49,930 nucleotides of DNA from Acidimicrobiaceae bacterium (GTDB taxonomy: Bacteria > Actinomycetota > Acidimicrobiia > Acidimicrobiales > Ilumatobacteraceae), in assembly GCA_947447175.1 (NCBI GenBank), contig CANFIM010000006.1, forward strand, positions 1 through 49,930. The letters are read 5' to 3'. Below the pieces are notes generated by a model. It did no database searches. It worked only from the letters and a program-made list of their open reading frames with translations, and was not told the origin of the DNA. Position numbers and translations under genes: made by a program. Below are positions 32,983 through 42,675 of this stretch, one piece after another. The first letter of the stretch is position 1. Each line of letters starts with the position of its first letter.

Positions 32983-34394
32983 GACAGCGCACCCCGAAGA
33001 TCATCGGGCAGTGTTTCAATGTCACCGCACCCCATCGAAATACACACATCGCCCGGCTGCAAATAACTCTGAAGTTCACGCACGATGTCATCACGCGTTT
33101 GCGCCCACACCACTGACAGATTCGGATGCGCCGAAACAATGGCATCAGACACCAATTTGCCGGTGACCCCTTCAATTCGCGCCGTACCCGATGCATATAC
33201 ATCTGTAATCACTACAGAATCTGCTGCGCCGAAACAGTGGGAATACGAATCGGCCATTGCGGCAATTCGGTGAAAACGGTTGGGTTGGAAAACCGCAACT
33301 ACGCGGCCCGACAATGACGGGTGTGTGCGAGCAGCAGCTATGGCCGCTTCTATCTCTGCTGGCAAGTGTGCATAGTCATCAATCAAGACGGCGCCATTGA
33401 ATTCTCCGCGTTCGGTGAAGCGACGAGCAACGCCAGTGAAGTTTCTCACCGACGCACATGCGACATCAATGGGAACTCCCCATGCAAGCGCCATAGCTAC
33501 TGCCCCAGCAAAATTCATTGCGTTGTGATCTCCGCGCAACGGGAGCGAACATGCATATTCCTGCTGGTCCACCACGAGATGGACAAGCAAACCATCAGAT
33601 GTGGTGTCAATGCTGTGAATACGGACCGTTGCTGATTCGTCTACACCGAATGTGCTCAACGTTTTGTTGCCCGACAATGCGGCACGAATTGGAGCAGAAC
33701 CAGGGTCGTCACTGCATACAACGACTGAACCAAGAACTCGTTGCGCAGCATCGACAAAGCAATGTTGAACATTTTCAAAAGTACCGAAGTAATCAAGATG
33801 ATCTACATCAACATTCGTTACCAAGAGCGAATGCAATGGCAACACATCAAGCGTTCCGTCGCTCTCATCTGCCTCCAGCAACAACACATCAGTTGCACCA
33901 GCGCGAGCGCCAACCCCATAGCCAGAAACCTCTGCGCCAATGATGACGGACGGGTCGATGCCCCCGGCTTCGAGCATGAGCGCAAGAAGAGCAGTTGATG
34001 TGGTTTTGCCGTGCGTGCCTGCCACACCAATGGCTCGGCTTGAGGCACACAGAGAAGCGAGCATGCCGGAGCGATGTCGCACAGGTACACCCAACTGACC
34101 TGCTGCTTCACGTTCGATGTTTGAAGAAGGGATTGCAGTGGAATACGTGACAACATCAACATCACGAACGAGGGCCGCATTGTGTCCTATAGAAACGTCA
34201 ACGCCCAAGGTTCGCAATTGTTCGGTGACGCTCGAGTCACGCATATCGGAGCCAGACACAATGTGACCACGTGCTTGCAGCAACTTGGCGATGGGACTCA
34301 TACCAGGACCACCGATGCCAATGAAATGACAACGCTGAGACACTGACAGGTCAATCAGTGGTTCGGGAACGCGGCGCTCAGGAGTAGTGGACAT
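32979..34394 (-). CDS. murC: UDP-N-acetylmuramate--L-alanine ligase
   Basis: MurC adds L-Ala to UDP-MurNAc with ATP. The 471 residues have the N-terminal UDP-binding HFIGIGGPGMSPIAKLLQAR, the P-loop GVAGTHGKTTSTALLALML, the VLLLEADESDGTLDVL block and the C-terminal DDYAHLPAEIEAAIAAAR, typical of the Mur ligase fold. It follows murG by 29 bp and overlaps murB by 4 bp, within the cell-wall cluster. Confidence 0.96.
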   Translation of the reverse strand: MSTTPERRVPEPLIDLSVSQRCHFIGIGGPGMSPIAKLLQARGHIVSGSDMRDSSVTEQLRTLGVDVSIGHNAALVRDVDVVTYSTAIPSSNIEREAAGQLGVPVRHRSGMLASLCASSRAIGVAGTHGKTTSTALLALMLEAGGIDPSVIIGAEVSGYGVGARAGATDVLLLEADESDGTLDVLPLHSLLVTNVDVDHLDYFGTFENVQHCFVDAAQRVLGSVVVCSDDPGSAPIRAALSGNKTLSTFGVDESATVRIHSIDTTSDGLLVHLVVDQQEYACSLPLRGDHNAMNFAGAVAMALAWGVPIDVACASVRNFTGVARRFTERGEFNGAVLIDDYAHLPAEIEAAIAAARTHPSLSGRVVAVFQPNRFHRIAAMADSYSHCFGAADSVVITDVYASGTARIEGVTGKLVSDAIVSAHPNLSVVWAQTRDDIVRELQSYLQPGDVCISMGCGDIETLPDDLRGALS

Positions 34395-34423
34395 GGATAG
34401 TCCATTGTTTCACGCGAGATGGG

Positions 34424-35530
34424 TTACAACGCGGCGTTCTGGATTTCTCGATACAACGCGTTACTGCGGTGAAGCGAGCCCAAAGCACGAGATTTCTCTT
34501 GCAAATTGCTCCGCTCAACGGAGTTCTCTAACAATCGCATGACATGGGACACCACAGCACCATCAGCGCAATCAGCCTCGCTACACATCACTGCTGCACC
34601 TTCATCGGCGAGCCATGAGGCATTCTTTGCTTGGTGATCATCGGACGCCCCTGACCACGGAACAATGACCGACGCCATTCCGATTGTTGCAATTTCAGCA
34701 ATGGTGCTGGCACCTGCTCGCGCAATCAACACATCTGTGGCCGCATAGACCTCGGCCATTCGTGACTCGTACCCAACACGGATGTATTGCACGTTTGGAA
34801 CGAACGGCATATGCGAGCCCTCATCTCGTGGACCAGCGACATGAAAAAGTACAAGCGGCGTGAGCGAGCTAGATCCCATTGTCATTAACAATTCCGGCGC
34901 CAAGCCATTCAATACTCCGGAACCTAATGAACCGCCCACAATTGTGACCATCAAAGCATCATCAGGAACGCTCAATATGTGTCGCGCTGTTGATCGATAG
35001 TTGTGAGTGTTTAAATGTCGAAGTTCAGCGCGCACTGGTGCGCCCGTCACTACTGCATGAGGCAAGTCTGACCCTTCGAATGCAACGGCGCTTATTGCGG
35101 CATGCTGAGCTTGTCGACGTGTTGCTAATCCGGGTGTTCGGTCGTAACTCACGCACACAAGCGGAACACCCGCTGCAATAGCTGCACGAGACATTGGTTC
35201 ACTTGCATAGCCACCCACGGATACAACAACTTTGGGTTGCCATTTCTTCATGAGCACGCGTGCAAGAGCACGGCTACGGAGCAACCGGTACGGCAACGCC
35301 AGATTTCGAGATATCCCCTGGATGGAGAGAGACCGCTGCAACCCCGATATGGGCAGATACTCAGCAGCAATTGGACTCTTTGCCATGAGAGATTTCTCAA
35401 CGCCACGACGTGAACCCACGTACCGCAATTCATCGGCTGAATATCCCGCTTCAAGCAAGCCCTCGAGAATTGCCATTGCCGGGATGACATGACCGCTTGT
35501 GCCTCCACCTGTGACAACGGCGTACACCAT
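34424..35530 (-). CDS. murG: Lipid II-forming GlcNAc transferase MurG
   Basis: MurG adds GlcNAc to lipid I on the inner membrane face, giving lipid II. The 368 residues begin MVYAVVTGGGTSGHVIPAMA, the donor-site glycine loop, and contain VGSRRGVEKSLM, VSVGGYASEPMSRAAIAAGV, VGGSLGSGVLNGL and the C-domain IARAGASTIAEIATIGMASV. ATG 35530 is chosen because it overlaps the ftsW stop as TAATG and starts the family sequence; the frame upstream runs into ftsW. Confidence 0.95.
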   Translation of the reverse strand: MVYAVVTGGGTSGHVIPAMAILEGLLEAGYSADELRYVGSRRGVEKSLMAKSPIAAEYLPISGLQRSLSIQGISRNLALPYRLLRSRALARVLMKKWQPKVVVSVGGYASEPMSRAAIAAGVPLVCVSYDRTPGLATRRQAQHAAISAVAFEGSDLPHAVVTGAPVRAELRHLNTHNYRSTARHILSVPDDALMVTIVGGSLGSGVLNGLAPELLMTMGSSSLTPLVLFHVAGPRDEGSHMPFVPNVQYIRVGYESRMAEVYAATDVLIARAGASTIAEIATIGMASVIVPWSGASDDHQAKNASWLADEGAAVMCSEADCADGAVVSHVMRLLENSVERSNLQEKSRALGSLHRSNALYREIQNAAL

Positions 35531-36729
35531 TACGACGCCTTCGTCACACGAGCAACGTTCAGAAGAAGTCCCGTTGCCGCCATTGACGCAATCAATGATG
35601 ACCCGCCGTATGAAATGAACGGCAATGTGAGTCCGGTCATTGGCATCACACCGACTACTCCGCCAATATGCACGATTGCCTGCACGCTGAACCATGCAGT
35701 GATGCCAGCGGCAATGAATCCGCCGTGCATGTCTCGAGCACGAATTGCCACGCGGATTCCAAAGAACGCGAGGGCGATGAAACCCGAGATCAAAAGAATG
35801 ACGCCGCCAGCTCCCATCTCTTCTGCAACAACAGCGAAAATGAAGTCTGAATACGCCAAGGGCACATAGCCCCATTTGCTGGTACCCGAGCCAATACCCG
35901 TACCAAAGAATCCACCATTAGAGATACTGAGCAACGATTGCCAGACCTGAAAGCCGCTGTGATCTTTATTCGCCTCAACGTCCAAAAAGGCTGTGAGGCG
36001 ATCTGATGCACGACCGGCGTACTTCAGAACGAATGCACCAACAACAACGCCGATACCAAACGTTCCACCTAACTGCAATCCTGGAACTCCTGCAACAAAC
36101 AGCAACACCAGTCCGATGCCAGCGAACACCAAGGCGCCACCAAAGTCTTTTTGCAAGAAACACAATGCAATAGGAATACCGATCACCGCGTACATGGGAT
36201 ACAACACCACTTGACGAATTTGCACAGAACGATGGCGCGAAGACAGAACACTTGCAGCAAACAAAATCATTGCAAGTTTCATAAATTCAGATGGCTGAAT
36301 ACGAACAGGGCCAAGGTCAAGCCATGCGTTGGCGCCGTTCACCAAGACGCCCTTCAAAATCACAATCACATTCATAGACAAAACGAATCCAACGCCAAGC
36401 CATAGCCACAGTGGCTTATTCCAGGTTTCATATGGCATGCGGTAGGCAAAGATGCCCACAACTAGCCCCACAACTACCCATGTCAACTGACGAATCAGAA
36501 TTGTCCACGGTGAATCGCCGGTATGGAGATTTGTAACAGCAGAAGACGAGAACACCATGATGAGTCCCCACATCACAAAGCCTGTGGCGATGAGGAAAAT
36601 GGCCCACCACGTACCGGAAACCTTGCCTAGCGTTGCGCGTGATTTTGACTCGCGACCAAGTCCTCGCACTACGGCATTACGACGATCTTTCAGTGACGGA
36701 GTCGGCTTCAATTCTTTTGTGTCACTCAT
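35530..36729 (-). CDS. ftsW: SEDS peptidoglycan glycosyltransferase FtsW
   Basis: FtsW polymerises septal peptidoglycan with its partner FtsI. The 399-residue protein has about ten membrane segments, a basic cytoplasmic N-terminus (1-40) and the SEDS marks VNGANAWLDLGPVRIQPSEF (including the PSE region), LCFLQKDFGGALVFAGIG with the catalytic Asp, and TGLTLPFISYGGSSLIASMA. It overlaps murD by 4 bp (ATGA) and murG by 1 bp. Its place among division genes favours FtsW over RodA. Confidence 0.95.
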   Translation of the reverse strand: MSDTKELKPTPSLKDRRNAVVRGLGRESKSRATLGKVSGTWWAIFLIATGFVMWGLIMVFSSSAVTNLHTGDSPWTILIRQLTWVVVGLVVGIFAYRMPYETWNKPLWLWLGVGFVLSMNVIVILKGVLVNGANAWLDLGPVRIQPSEFMKLAMILFAASVLSSRHRSVQIRQVVLYPMYAVIGIPIALCFLQKDFGGALVFAGIGLVLLFVAGVPGLQLGGTFGIGVVVGAFVLKYAGRASDRLTAFLDVEANKDHSGFQVWQSLLSISNGGFFGTGIGSGTSKWGYVPLAYSDFIFAVVAEEMGAGGVILLISGFIALAFFGIRVAIRARDMHGGFIAAGITAWFSVQAIVHIGGVVGVMPMTGLTLPFISYGGSSLIASMAATGLLLNVARVTKAS

Positions 36730-38072
36730 GATGCACTCTCCTTGTCAGTTAGTAGTTCGTGCACTAAGCGTGTGAAGTCTTCGCCGCGCTCGTTGTAGTT
36801 TCGATACCAGTCGTAACTAGTGCAACCAGGCGACAACACCACATGAGTTCCGGGACTTGCCAAATTATTGGCAGCGTCTACGGCCTCAGACATGGACGAG
36901 GCGGTCACCACTGGGCACACACCGTTGAATGCTTGAGCAATGAGTGCAGCATCATCACCTATGGCAACAACGCCAGCCATCCGGTGTGGTTCTGTGGCCA
37001 TTTGCCCCAAGTCCAAACCTTTATTGCGTCCACCGGCAATGAGCACCAAACGATCAAACGCACGAATCGCAGTCAACGCCGCGTGTGGACTTGTTGCTTT
37101 GGAGTCGTTGTACCACGATGTTCCATTGCGCTCGGCGATGAATTCGATGCGGTGATGCGCAGAAGTAAACGTTGCAAGCGACTCACCCACTGATGCCACA
37201 TCAACAAGACCAGCTTCCAGCACCATGGCGGCTGCAGCCAACGAATTTGTAATGTCATGAGGCATGGAGCGCCAGAGTTTCGATACTTCTATCAATGCGC
37301 CATGTGGACTCACCAACCAGCCGTCACGCACGCAATAGTCGGCGTCGGAAATTCCGAAAGTGATGGCACGAGCACCTGATTGCAATGCGTACGGCGTAAT
37401 CGTTTCATTGCCTGCAGGCATGACAGCGATGTCGGTAGAGCGAGCATGGGCCCACAAACGGGCTTTTGCATTCGTGTAGTGCGTGATATTCGGATGCCAG
37501 TCCAAATGGTCTGGTGCAATGTTGAGCCAAACAGACGACTCACATCGGAACACAGTGGTGTATTGCAATCGAAAGCTTGAACACTCAACAACAAAGATGT
37601 CATGTGGCGCATCAATCTCGCCCATAAATGGCAAATCCGTGTTTCCTACTTCGCCCACTGCAAGACCCGTTGAACGTAAAAGGTGCGCGACAATCATGGT
37701 GGTGGTGGTTTTGCCATCGGTGCCTGTCACCCCCAGAATTGGCCGAGGTCCCCCAACCCGCGCTTGCTCCCACTCATACGCCACATCTATCTCAGTGCGG
37801 ATTTCAATAGATAGATCTTCAGCTGCGCGAATCACCGGATGATGTGGCGGTACTCCAGGCGCAGGGAGCAACGTGTCAACGCCTTCGAGAAAACTGTTAA
37901 TGGCTTCGGCTGTATCCACTTCACGAATTGGTGATGACAATTCACGAGCAAGCGAGCGATGGTCATCGTTGATGCGGTCGTCAGACAAAACAACGGTGAT
38001 GCCTCGTGCAACTAAGGCGCGCGCAACTGCGGTACCTGTCAGTGCAAGGCCGAAGACCGCCACCTTTTTCAT
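36726..38072 (-). CDS. murD: UDP-MurNAc-L-Ala--D-Glu ligase
   Basis: MurD adds D-Glu to the growing muropeptide. The 448 residues start MKKVAVFGLALTGTAVARAL, have the P-loop LGVTGTDGKTTTTMIVAHLL, the SSFRLQYT segment, NIAPDHLDWH and the C-terminal AGGRNKGLDL and VLLSPGCTSYDWY-type end (here VVLSPGCTSYDWYRN). ATG 38072 is chosen as the start, 2 nt after the mraY stop; the open frame reaches further into mraY without family match. Confidence 0.95.
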   Translation of the reverse strand: MKKVAVFGLALTGTAVARALVARGITVVLSDDRINDDHRSLARELSSPIREVDTAEAINSFLEGVDTLLPAPGVPPHHPVIRAAEDLSIEIRTEIDVAYEWEQARVGGPRPILGVTGTDGKTTTTMIVAHLLRSTGLAVGEVGNTDLPFMGEIDAPHDIFVVECSSFRLQYTTVFRCESSVWLNIAPDHLDWHPNITHYTNAKARLWAHARSTDIAVMPAGNETITPYALQSGARAITFGISDADYCVRDGWLVSPHGALIEVSKLWRSMPHDITNSLAAAAMVLEAGLVDVASVGESLATFTSAHHRIEFIAERNGTSWYNDSKATSPHAALTAIRAFDRLVLIAGGRNKGLDLGQMATEPHRMAGVVAIGDDAALIAQAFNGVCPVVTASSMSEAVDAANNLASPGTHVVLSPGCTSYDWYRNYNERGEDFTRLVHELLTDKESAS

Positions 38073-38074
38073 TG

Positions 38075-39133
38075 CTAGCGACCTGCGAATGAATCGGCGA
38101 TATGGGTGAAGTCGGCGATGAAGATTCCTACTGCTGCTGCAACACAGATTCCAGAGAGAATCCAGAAACGAATGATGACCGTTGTTTCTGGCCATCCCAG
38201 CAATTCAAAGTGATGATGAATTGGCGACATACGGAACAGTCGCTTTTTGCGCCCCGACGCTTTGAACACTGTCATTTGCAATGCCACCGAACCAGCCTCC
38301 ATAACATTCAGTGCACAGATGAGCGGCAACAACAACTGCGTATTCGTTGTGACTGCCAGTAATCCGAGAGATGCACCAATGCCAAGTGCCCCAACGTCTC
38401 CCATAAAGATGCGAGCGGGCGCTGCATTCCACCACAGGAAACCTCCGCATGCACCGGCCATTGCAGCAGAGAACACCGCAAGGTCAAGTGGATTCACCAG
38501 GTGATACACATCGGGGTTTCGAAACGCCCAATACGCGATCACGGTGAATGCGAGAAAGCCAAAGAGTGCCGAGCCAGCGGCCAAGCCATCAAGACCGTCA
38601 GTGACATTGACAGCGTTTGTTGTGGCCCACACCATGATCGCGGTCCAAATCACCCAGAGGGCCGGAGCAAGATGCCATCCCGGTAAATCGAATCGAGTGA
38701 ATGACAGCGCATGACTCACACCAGTACCAACTGATAGCCACGTCATCACTGCCAGCACGAGACCAAAAGTGATGAAGCCCTTCTTCTTCCAGAAGATGCC
38801 TCGGTTATGAGACTTTCGAACCTTGAGATAGTCATCAAGGAAGCCCATGAGGGCCATGATTGCTATTCCGGCCCACATGATCATTGCTTGGTCGGAGAAC
38901 GCAATGCCACCACGAAGGTGCGCTGCACACCACCCGATAAAAGCTGACCCAAGGATGGCAATTCCACCCATGGTTGCTGTTCCCTGTTTCTTCATGTGAT
39001 GAACAGGACCATGATCTTCTGAACCAAGAATTGGTTGGCCCTTGCCCAAGTTGTCAAAGAAATGAATCAGCCAACGTGTTCCGAAGAGGGACAGAATCAT
39101 GGCGAGTGCGCCTGCAATGAGTACAGCAATCAT
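38075..39133 (-). CDS. mraY: Phospho-MurNAc-pentapeptide transferase MraY
   Basis: MraY is the ten-helix membrane enzyme that loads UDP-MurNAc-pentapeptide onto undecaprenyl phosphate to give lipid I. The 352 residues carry HHMKKQGTATMGGIAIL, FLDDYLKVRKSHNRGI with the catalytic Asp pair, TNAVNVTDGLDGLAAGSALF, NAAPARIFMGDVGALGIGAS and the HHHFELLGWPETTVIIRFWI end. It overlaps murE by 4 bp (ATGA), exactly where murF would be expected. Confidence 0.96.
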   Translation of the reverse strand: MIAVLIAGALAMILSLFGTRWLIHFFDNLGKGQPILGSEDHGPVHHMKKQGTATMGGIAILGSAFIGWCAAHLRGGIAFSDQAMIMWAGIAIMALMGFLDDYLKVRKSHNRGIFWKKKGFITFGLVLAVMTWLSVGTGVSHALSFTRFDLPGWHLAPALWVIWTAIMVWATTNAVNVTDGLDGLAAGSALFGFLAFTVIAYWAFRNPDVYHLVNPLDLAVFSAAMAGACGGFLWWNAAPARIFMGDVGALGIGASLGLLAVTTNTQLLLPLICALNVMEAGSVALQMTVFKASGRKKRLFRMSPIHHHFELLGWPETTVIIRFWILSGICVAAAVGIFIADFTHIADSFAGR

Positions 39134-40569
39134 GAAGCAATCCCCTTTCTTGTTTGCAAAGCCTGTGTGGCAACGTCAACATCACTAAATGGCGACAGAA
39201 CGCCGTTGATCTCCTGGGTGGTCTCGTGACCCTTTCCAGCAATCACCACTATGTCACCACGCTCAGCGGCAGAAATGGCGGATGTAATGGCTGCGGACCT
39301 GTCAATGTCCACGTGAACTGCATTTCGTTGAGGCTCATTCAGCCCAGAAAGAATCTCGTTCACAATCATTTGAGGATCCTCATTCCGCGGATTATCAGAA
39401 GTCACGAATACCTTGTTGGCCATTCGTGCTGCTATCTCACCCATGAGGGGTCTTTTTCCGTGATCACGATTGCCCCCGCAACCGAAAACAACAAGGACAT
39501 CGCCCGTTGTCAATTCACGGGCCGTTGAGAGAACTTCCGAAAGGCCTTCTGGCGTATGTGCGTAGTCCACAATCACGCCGATATCGAGATCATTTTTCAC
39601 CGATTCAAATCGTCCGGGCACGGGCGCCAACGAGTTACATCCCTTTGCAATTGCCGCGTGCGAAACGTGCAGCACATCTGCGGCTGTCACTGCGGCTAAT
39701 GCGTTCATCAATGTGAACTTCCCGCCCATTGGTACAACCAGTTGCTTCTCGCGCCAGAAGAAACTCACGTAGTCAACACCTAGTTCCACTGCGGCGGCAT
39801 CTGCACGACCAAATGGAACCGATTGCACATTGCCCACGTCAACCAAGAGCTGACCGCGAGGGTCGTCAATGTTGATGACTCCAACAGTGCACAACTCAGG
39901 AGTGAATAGCAGAGCCTTGGCTGCAAAGTAATTCTCTTCAGTTCCGTGATAATCAAGATGATCACGAGCAATGTTGGTAAATACGCTGACGGCAAATTGA
40001 ATTCCGTTTACTCGACCTTGGTGCAGAGCATGTGAGGACACTTCCATCACCACATGGGTCACGCCAGACGTCACAGCATCACGAAGAATTGACTGCAGAG
40101 CAATTGCCTCAGGTGTTGTGCGTTCTCCCGTCAATGTTCCCAGCACGCGCACCGTATGTCCATCAGCTTGCAAGATTGACGCCAAGATTGCCGCGGTTGA
40201 CGTTTTGCCGTTAGTTCCGGTAATTCCCACCATTGTGAGAACTCGCGATGGGTGACCAAATCCTTGAGAAGCGATTACACCAAGCACGGCGCGCACATCG
40301 TTCACCTGAACCACTGCGATGCCAGACGGAATATCAGTCACCGGAGTGTCAACAAGTAAAGCAGTTGCGCCCGCAGCGATTGCATCGTTCACAAATTGAT
40401 GACCATCAAATTTTTCGCCTCGAACACAGCAGTACAAATCACCTGGCTGAACATCTCGAGAATCCTGCGTCATTCCAACTATGGAAATGCCTTCTGCACT
40501 TTGCAGAACGGCATCTATTTCAGCGCAGAGAGTGACTAAAGAAATAGGGGTGGGAAATACGAACGACAT
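39130..40569 (-). CDS. murE: UDP-MurNAc-tripeptide synthetase (meso-diaminopimelate type)
   Basis: MurE adds the third residue of the muropeptide. The 479-residue protein has the N-terminal DSRDVQPGDLYCCVRGEKFD block, the P-loop GITGTNGKTSTAAILASIL, EVSSHALHQGRV, and DYAHTPEGL. The selectivity motif DNPRNEDP indicates meso-diaminopimelate rather than lysine (family knowledge), fitting an actinobacterial wall. ATG 40569 is preferred to TTG 40581. It follows ftsI by 18 bp and overlaps mraY by 4 bp. Confidence 0.94.
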   Translation of the reverse strand: MSFVFPTPISLVTLCAEIDAVLQSAEGISIVGMTQDSRDVQPGDLYCCVRGEKFDGHQFVNDAIAAGATALLVDTPVTDIPSGIAVVQVNDVRAVLGVIASQGFGHPSRVLTMVGITGTNGKTSTAAILASILQADGHTVRVLGTLTGERTTPEAIALQSILRDAVTSGVTHVVMEVSSHALHQGRVNGIQFAVSVFTNIARDHLDYHGTEENYFAAKALLFTPELCTVGVINIDDPRGQLLVDVGNVQSVPFGRADAAAVELGVDYVSFFWREKQLVVPMGGKFTLMNALAAVTAADVLHVSHAAIAKGCNSLAPVPGRFESVKNDLDIGVIVDYAHTPEGLSEVLSTARELTTGDVLVVFGCGGNRDHGKRPLMGEIAARMANKVFVTSDNPRNEDPQMIVNEILSGLNEPQRNAVHVDIDRSAAITSAISAAERGDIVVIAGKGHETTQEINGVLSPFSDVDVATQALQTRKGIAS

Positions 40570-40587
40570 AGCGAGACCCAAGCACCG

Positions 40588-42675
40588 TTAATGCTCTACA
40601 GGCTTGTCGGTGGCTTTGCATCCGGTGCCAACGCCTGTTGCCTCAATGCCCAATTCGTGCATCACGTTTGGCACTAAGCGGGCAAACACTGGTGCTGCAG
40701 CAGTACCGCCGAAGCGGTCTCGCGTGGATGCGTCGGGCTCATCGATGCTCACAAGAATTGTGACCTTCGGAGCCGATGCTGGGAAAAAACCTACGAACGA
40801 AGCAAAGTATTTACGGCCACCTGTATTCGTGGTGTACGTACCGTTTGACTGCACTTTGTAACCAGTGCCCGTTTTACCGGCCACTTCCATGCCCTTGACC
40901 TGGGCCTTTGTGCCCGTACCTGCGCACACAACTCCGCGCATGATGTCAGTCATTTGCGCTGCAGTCTCTGGCTTCAACACTGGACGCGTGATGGACGCTG
41001 GGTATGCATGTTGCTTCCCTGCCTTATCAATTGTTGCACTTACCAGACGAGGCGCAACATACGTGCCGCCGTTCGCAACGGTGTTGACGCCTGCGATCAA
41101 CTGCAAGGGGGTTGCCGACATTCCGTAACCGTAGGACACTGTGACCTTCTCCGTACCTCGCCACTTATCGGCATTGCGCAGCACGCCACGGCTCTCTCCG
41201 GGATATTGAAGGCCAGTTTTCTGACCGAATCCGAAGGCAGCCAAATAATTGTGCAAGGTATTGGATTTCATCCTTTGCGAAAGCAAAAGGGTTCCAATGT
41301 TTGAACTCTCCACCATGATGTTGCGCACACTCATGTCGATAACGCCATGCGGCCATGCATCTCGAATGGGGAAATTGTCAATCATGGTGATGCCAGGAAC
41401 CTTGAGGGTGGTTTCTGGTGTGGCAACACCTTCATTCAGTGCGGCACTAACGCTGAATACTTTTGCAACAGAGCCAGGTTCATACGATTCAACAGCTGCG
41501 AAATTTCCTGATGCAATAATGGTTGCTCCTGCAGCATCACGGCGCACGTTTGACATGGCGTACACCTCGCCAGTTTGCGTATTCATCACGATGGCCGTGC
41601 CACCCTTTGCATTCAATTGACCGACGCGATCAAGCAATGCGGCATCGGTGTTGTATTGAATGGTCTTATCCACCGTGAGCACAAGGTCATCACCCGGTGA
41701 CGCCTTGGTCTTTGTTGATTCTTTTCCAGGAATGGTGCGACCATTCACATCTACTTCACGAACTGTCTTGCCATCGGTGCCGGCGAGAACCTTGTCGAAC
41801 TGCATTTCTAGTCCTGACACTCCGACGCCATCTGGATCTGTTTTCCCGATAATCGCAGCGGCAACACTGCCTTCAACTGTGCGTGCAGGTTCAATGTATG
41901 AAGCAATTCCTTTGAGGCCCAGGTTTAAGATGATGTTTGCATTCTCTTGTGTCAGTTCGCGCGCCAAGTATCGGAACTGCGAGCCAGGCACTGCCAAATC
42001 AGTAGCAAGGGCCGCTTCTTTCTCTGGAGAAAGCGCGAGGACTGGGGCAAGTGCATGTGCAGTTCCCACGGGATCAGTGATTTCACGAGGATCTGCATAC
42101 ACAGTCACGCTCGGAACAGACAACGCAAGTTCATGTCCGTTTCTGTCAAAAATGACACCCCGTTCGGCACGAATTGTTTTGACGCGGGTTCGTTGATCGA
42201 GGCTGGCCGCTAGGTATTTGTCGCGCTGGACAGTTTGAAGTGCAATGACGCGCGCACCAATGAGCAACATTGCAATCACCAGGAAGATGAAAGCGATCTG
42301 CAATCGACTACGGAGCAATCCTTCTGCCTTCTTTGATGTGATGCGTTGAGATTTGTATTGCTCAGGGACTTCACCCAACATCGTGGTGGTCAGCCAGGTC
42401 CAAATCTCCTTCAACAGAAGAACGACAGGAGACGTATCAACGGGTAATGCTTTTTGCGACTGGCGTGTCGACGATGATGAACGCGTACTCGCTGGTCGTT
42501 TAGCGGATGGACTGCTCCCTCGTTTGGCCGACGCGGCGCGAGACGATGACTTCACTCCACCTGGACGTCCGGGGGCAGTCCCGTGAGATGTGCGGCGTGT
42601 CGACGATGAGGTGGACCGTGAAGTTGTTGTTCCATGTGAACGCGTTCCTCGACGAGATCCCTCACTTGTGGTCAT
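40588..42675 (-). CDS. ftsI: Division-specific transpeptidase (class B penicillin-binding protein, FtsI/PBP3)
   Basis: FtsI cross-links septal peptidoglycan. The 695 residues begin with a cytoplasmic tail of about 120 residues rich in Ser, Thr, Arg and Lys, followed by one membrane segment (125-147), the pedestal domain (RAERGVIFDRNGHELALSVP) and the transpeptidase with SVAK (402-405), SSN (457-459) and KTG (601-603). No PASTA domains follow. It overlaps ftsL by 4 bp. The long low-complexity tail is longer than in E. coli and may be a contact or phosphorylation site (inference). Confidence 0.95.
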   Translation of the reverse strand: MTTSEGSRRGTRSHGTTTSRSTSSSTRRTSHGTAPGRPGGVKSSSRAASAKRGSSPSAKRPASTRSSSSTRQSQKALPVDTSPVVLLLKEIWTWLTTTMLGEVPEQYKSQRITSKKAEGLLRSRLQIAFIFLVIAMLLIGARVIALQTVQRDKYLAASLDQRTRVKTIRAERGVIFDRNGHELALSVPSVTVYADPREITDPVGTAHALAPVLALSPEKEAALATDLAVPGSQFRYLARELTQENANIILNLGLKGIASYIEPARTVEGSVAAAIIGKTDPDGVGVSGLEMQFDKVLAGTDGKTVREVDVNGRTIPGKESTKTKASPGDDLVLTVDKTIQYNTDAALLDRVGQLNAKGGTAIVMNTQTGEVYAMSNVRRDAAGATIIASGNFAAVESYEPGSVAKVFSVSAALNEGVATPETTLKVPGITMIDNFPIRDAWPHGVIDMSVRNIMVESSNIGTLLLSQRMKSNTLHNYLAAFGFGQKTGLQYPGESRGVLRNADKWRGTEKVTVSYGYGMSATPLQLIAGVNTVANGGTYVAPRLVSATIDKAGKQHAYPASITRPVLKPETAAQMTDIMRGVVCAGTGTKAQVKGMEVAGKTGTGYKVQSNGTYTTNTGGRKYFASFVGFFPASAPKVTILVSIDEPDASTRDRFGGTAAAPVFARLVPNVMHELGIEATGVGTGCKATDKPVEH

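Noticed and set aside
35531-35875. N-terminal extension of MurG into ftsW
   Set aside because: It overlaps conserved ftsW sequence, and the TAATG junction at 35530 gives the normal MurG start.
36151-36405. Natural tRNA or small RNA genes in the window
   Set aside because: I looked for cloverleaf-like stretches in the gaps between genes; the gaps are mostly too short (under 150 bp) and none shows the TTCGA/T-arm pattern.
41660-42196. Plus-strand open frame of 178 codons opposite ftsI
   Set aside because: It is antisense to the conserved ftsI pedestal region and has no recognisable domain.
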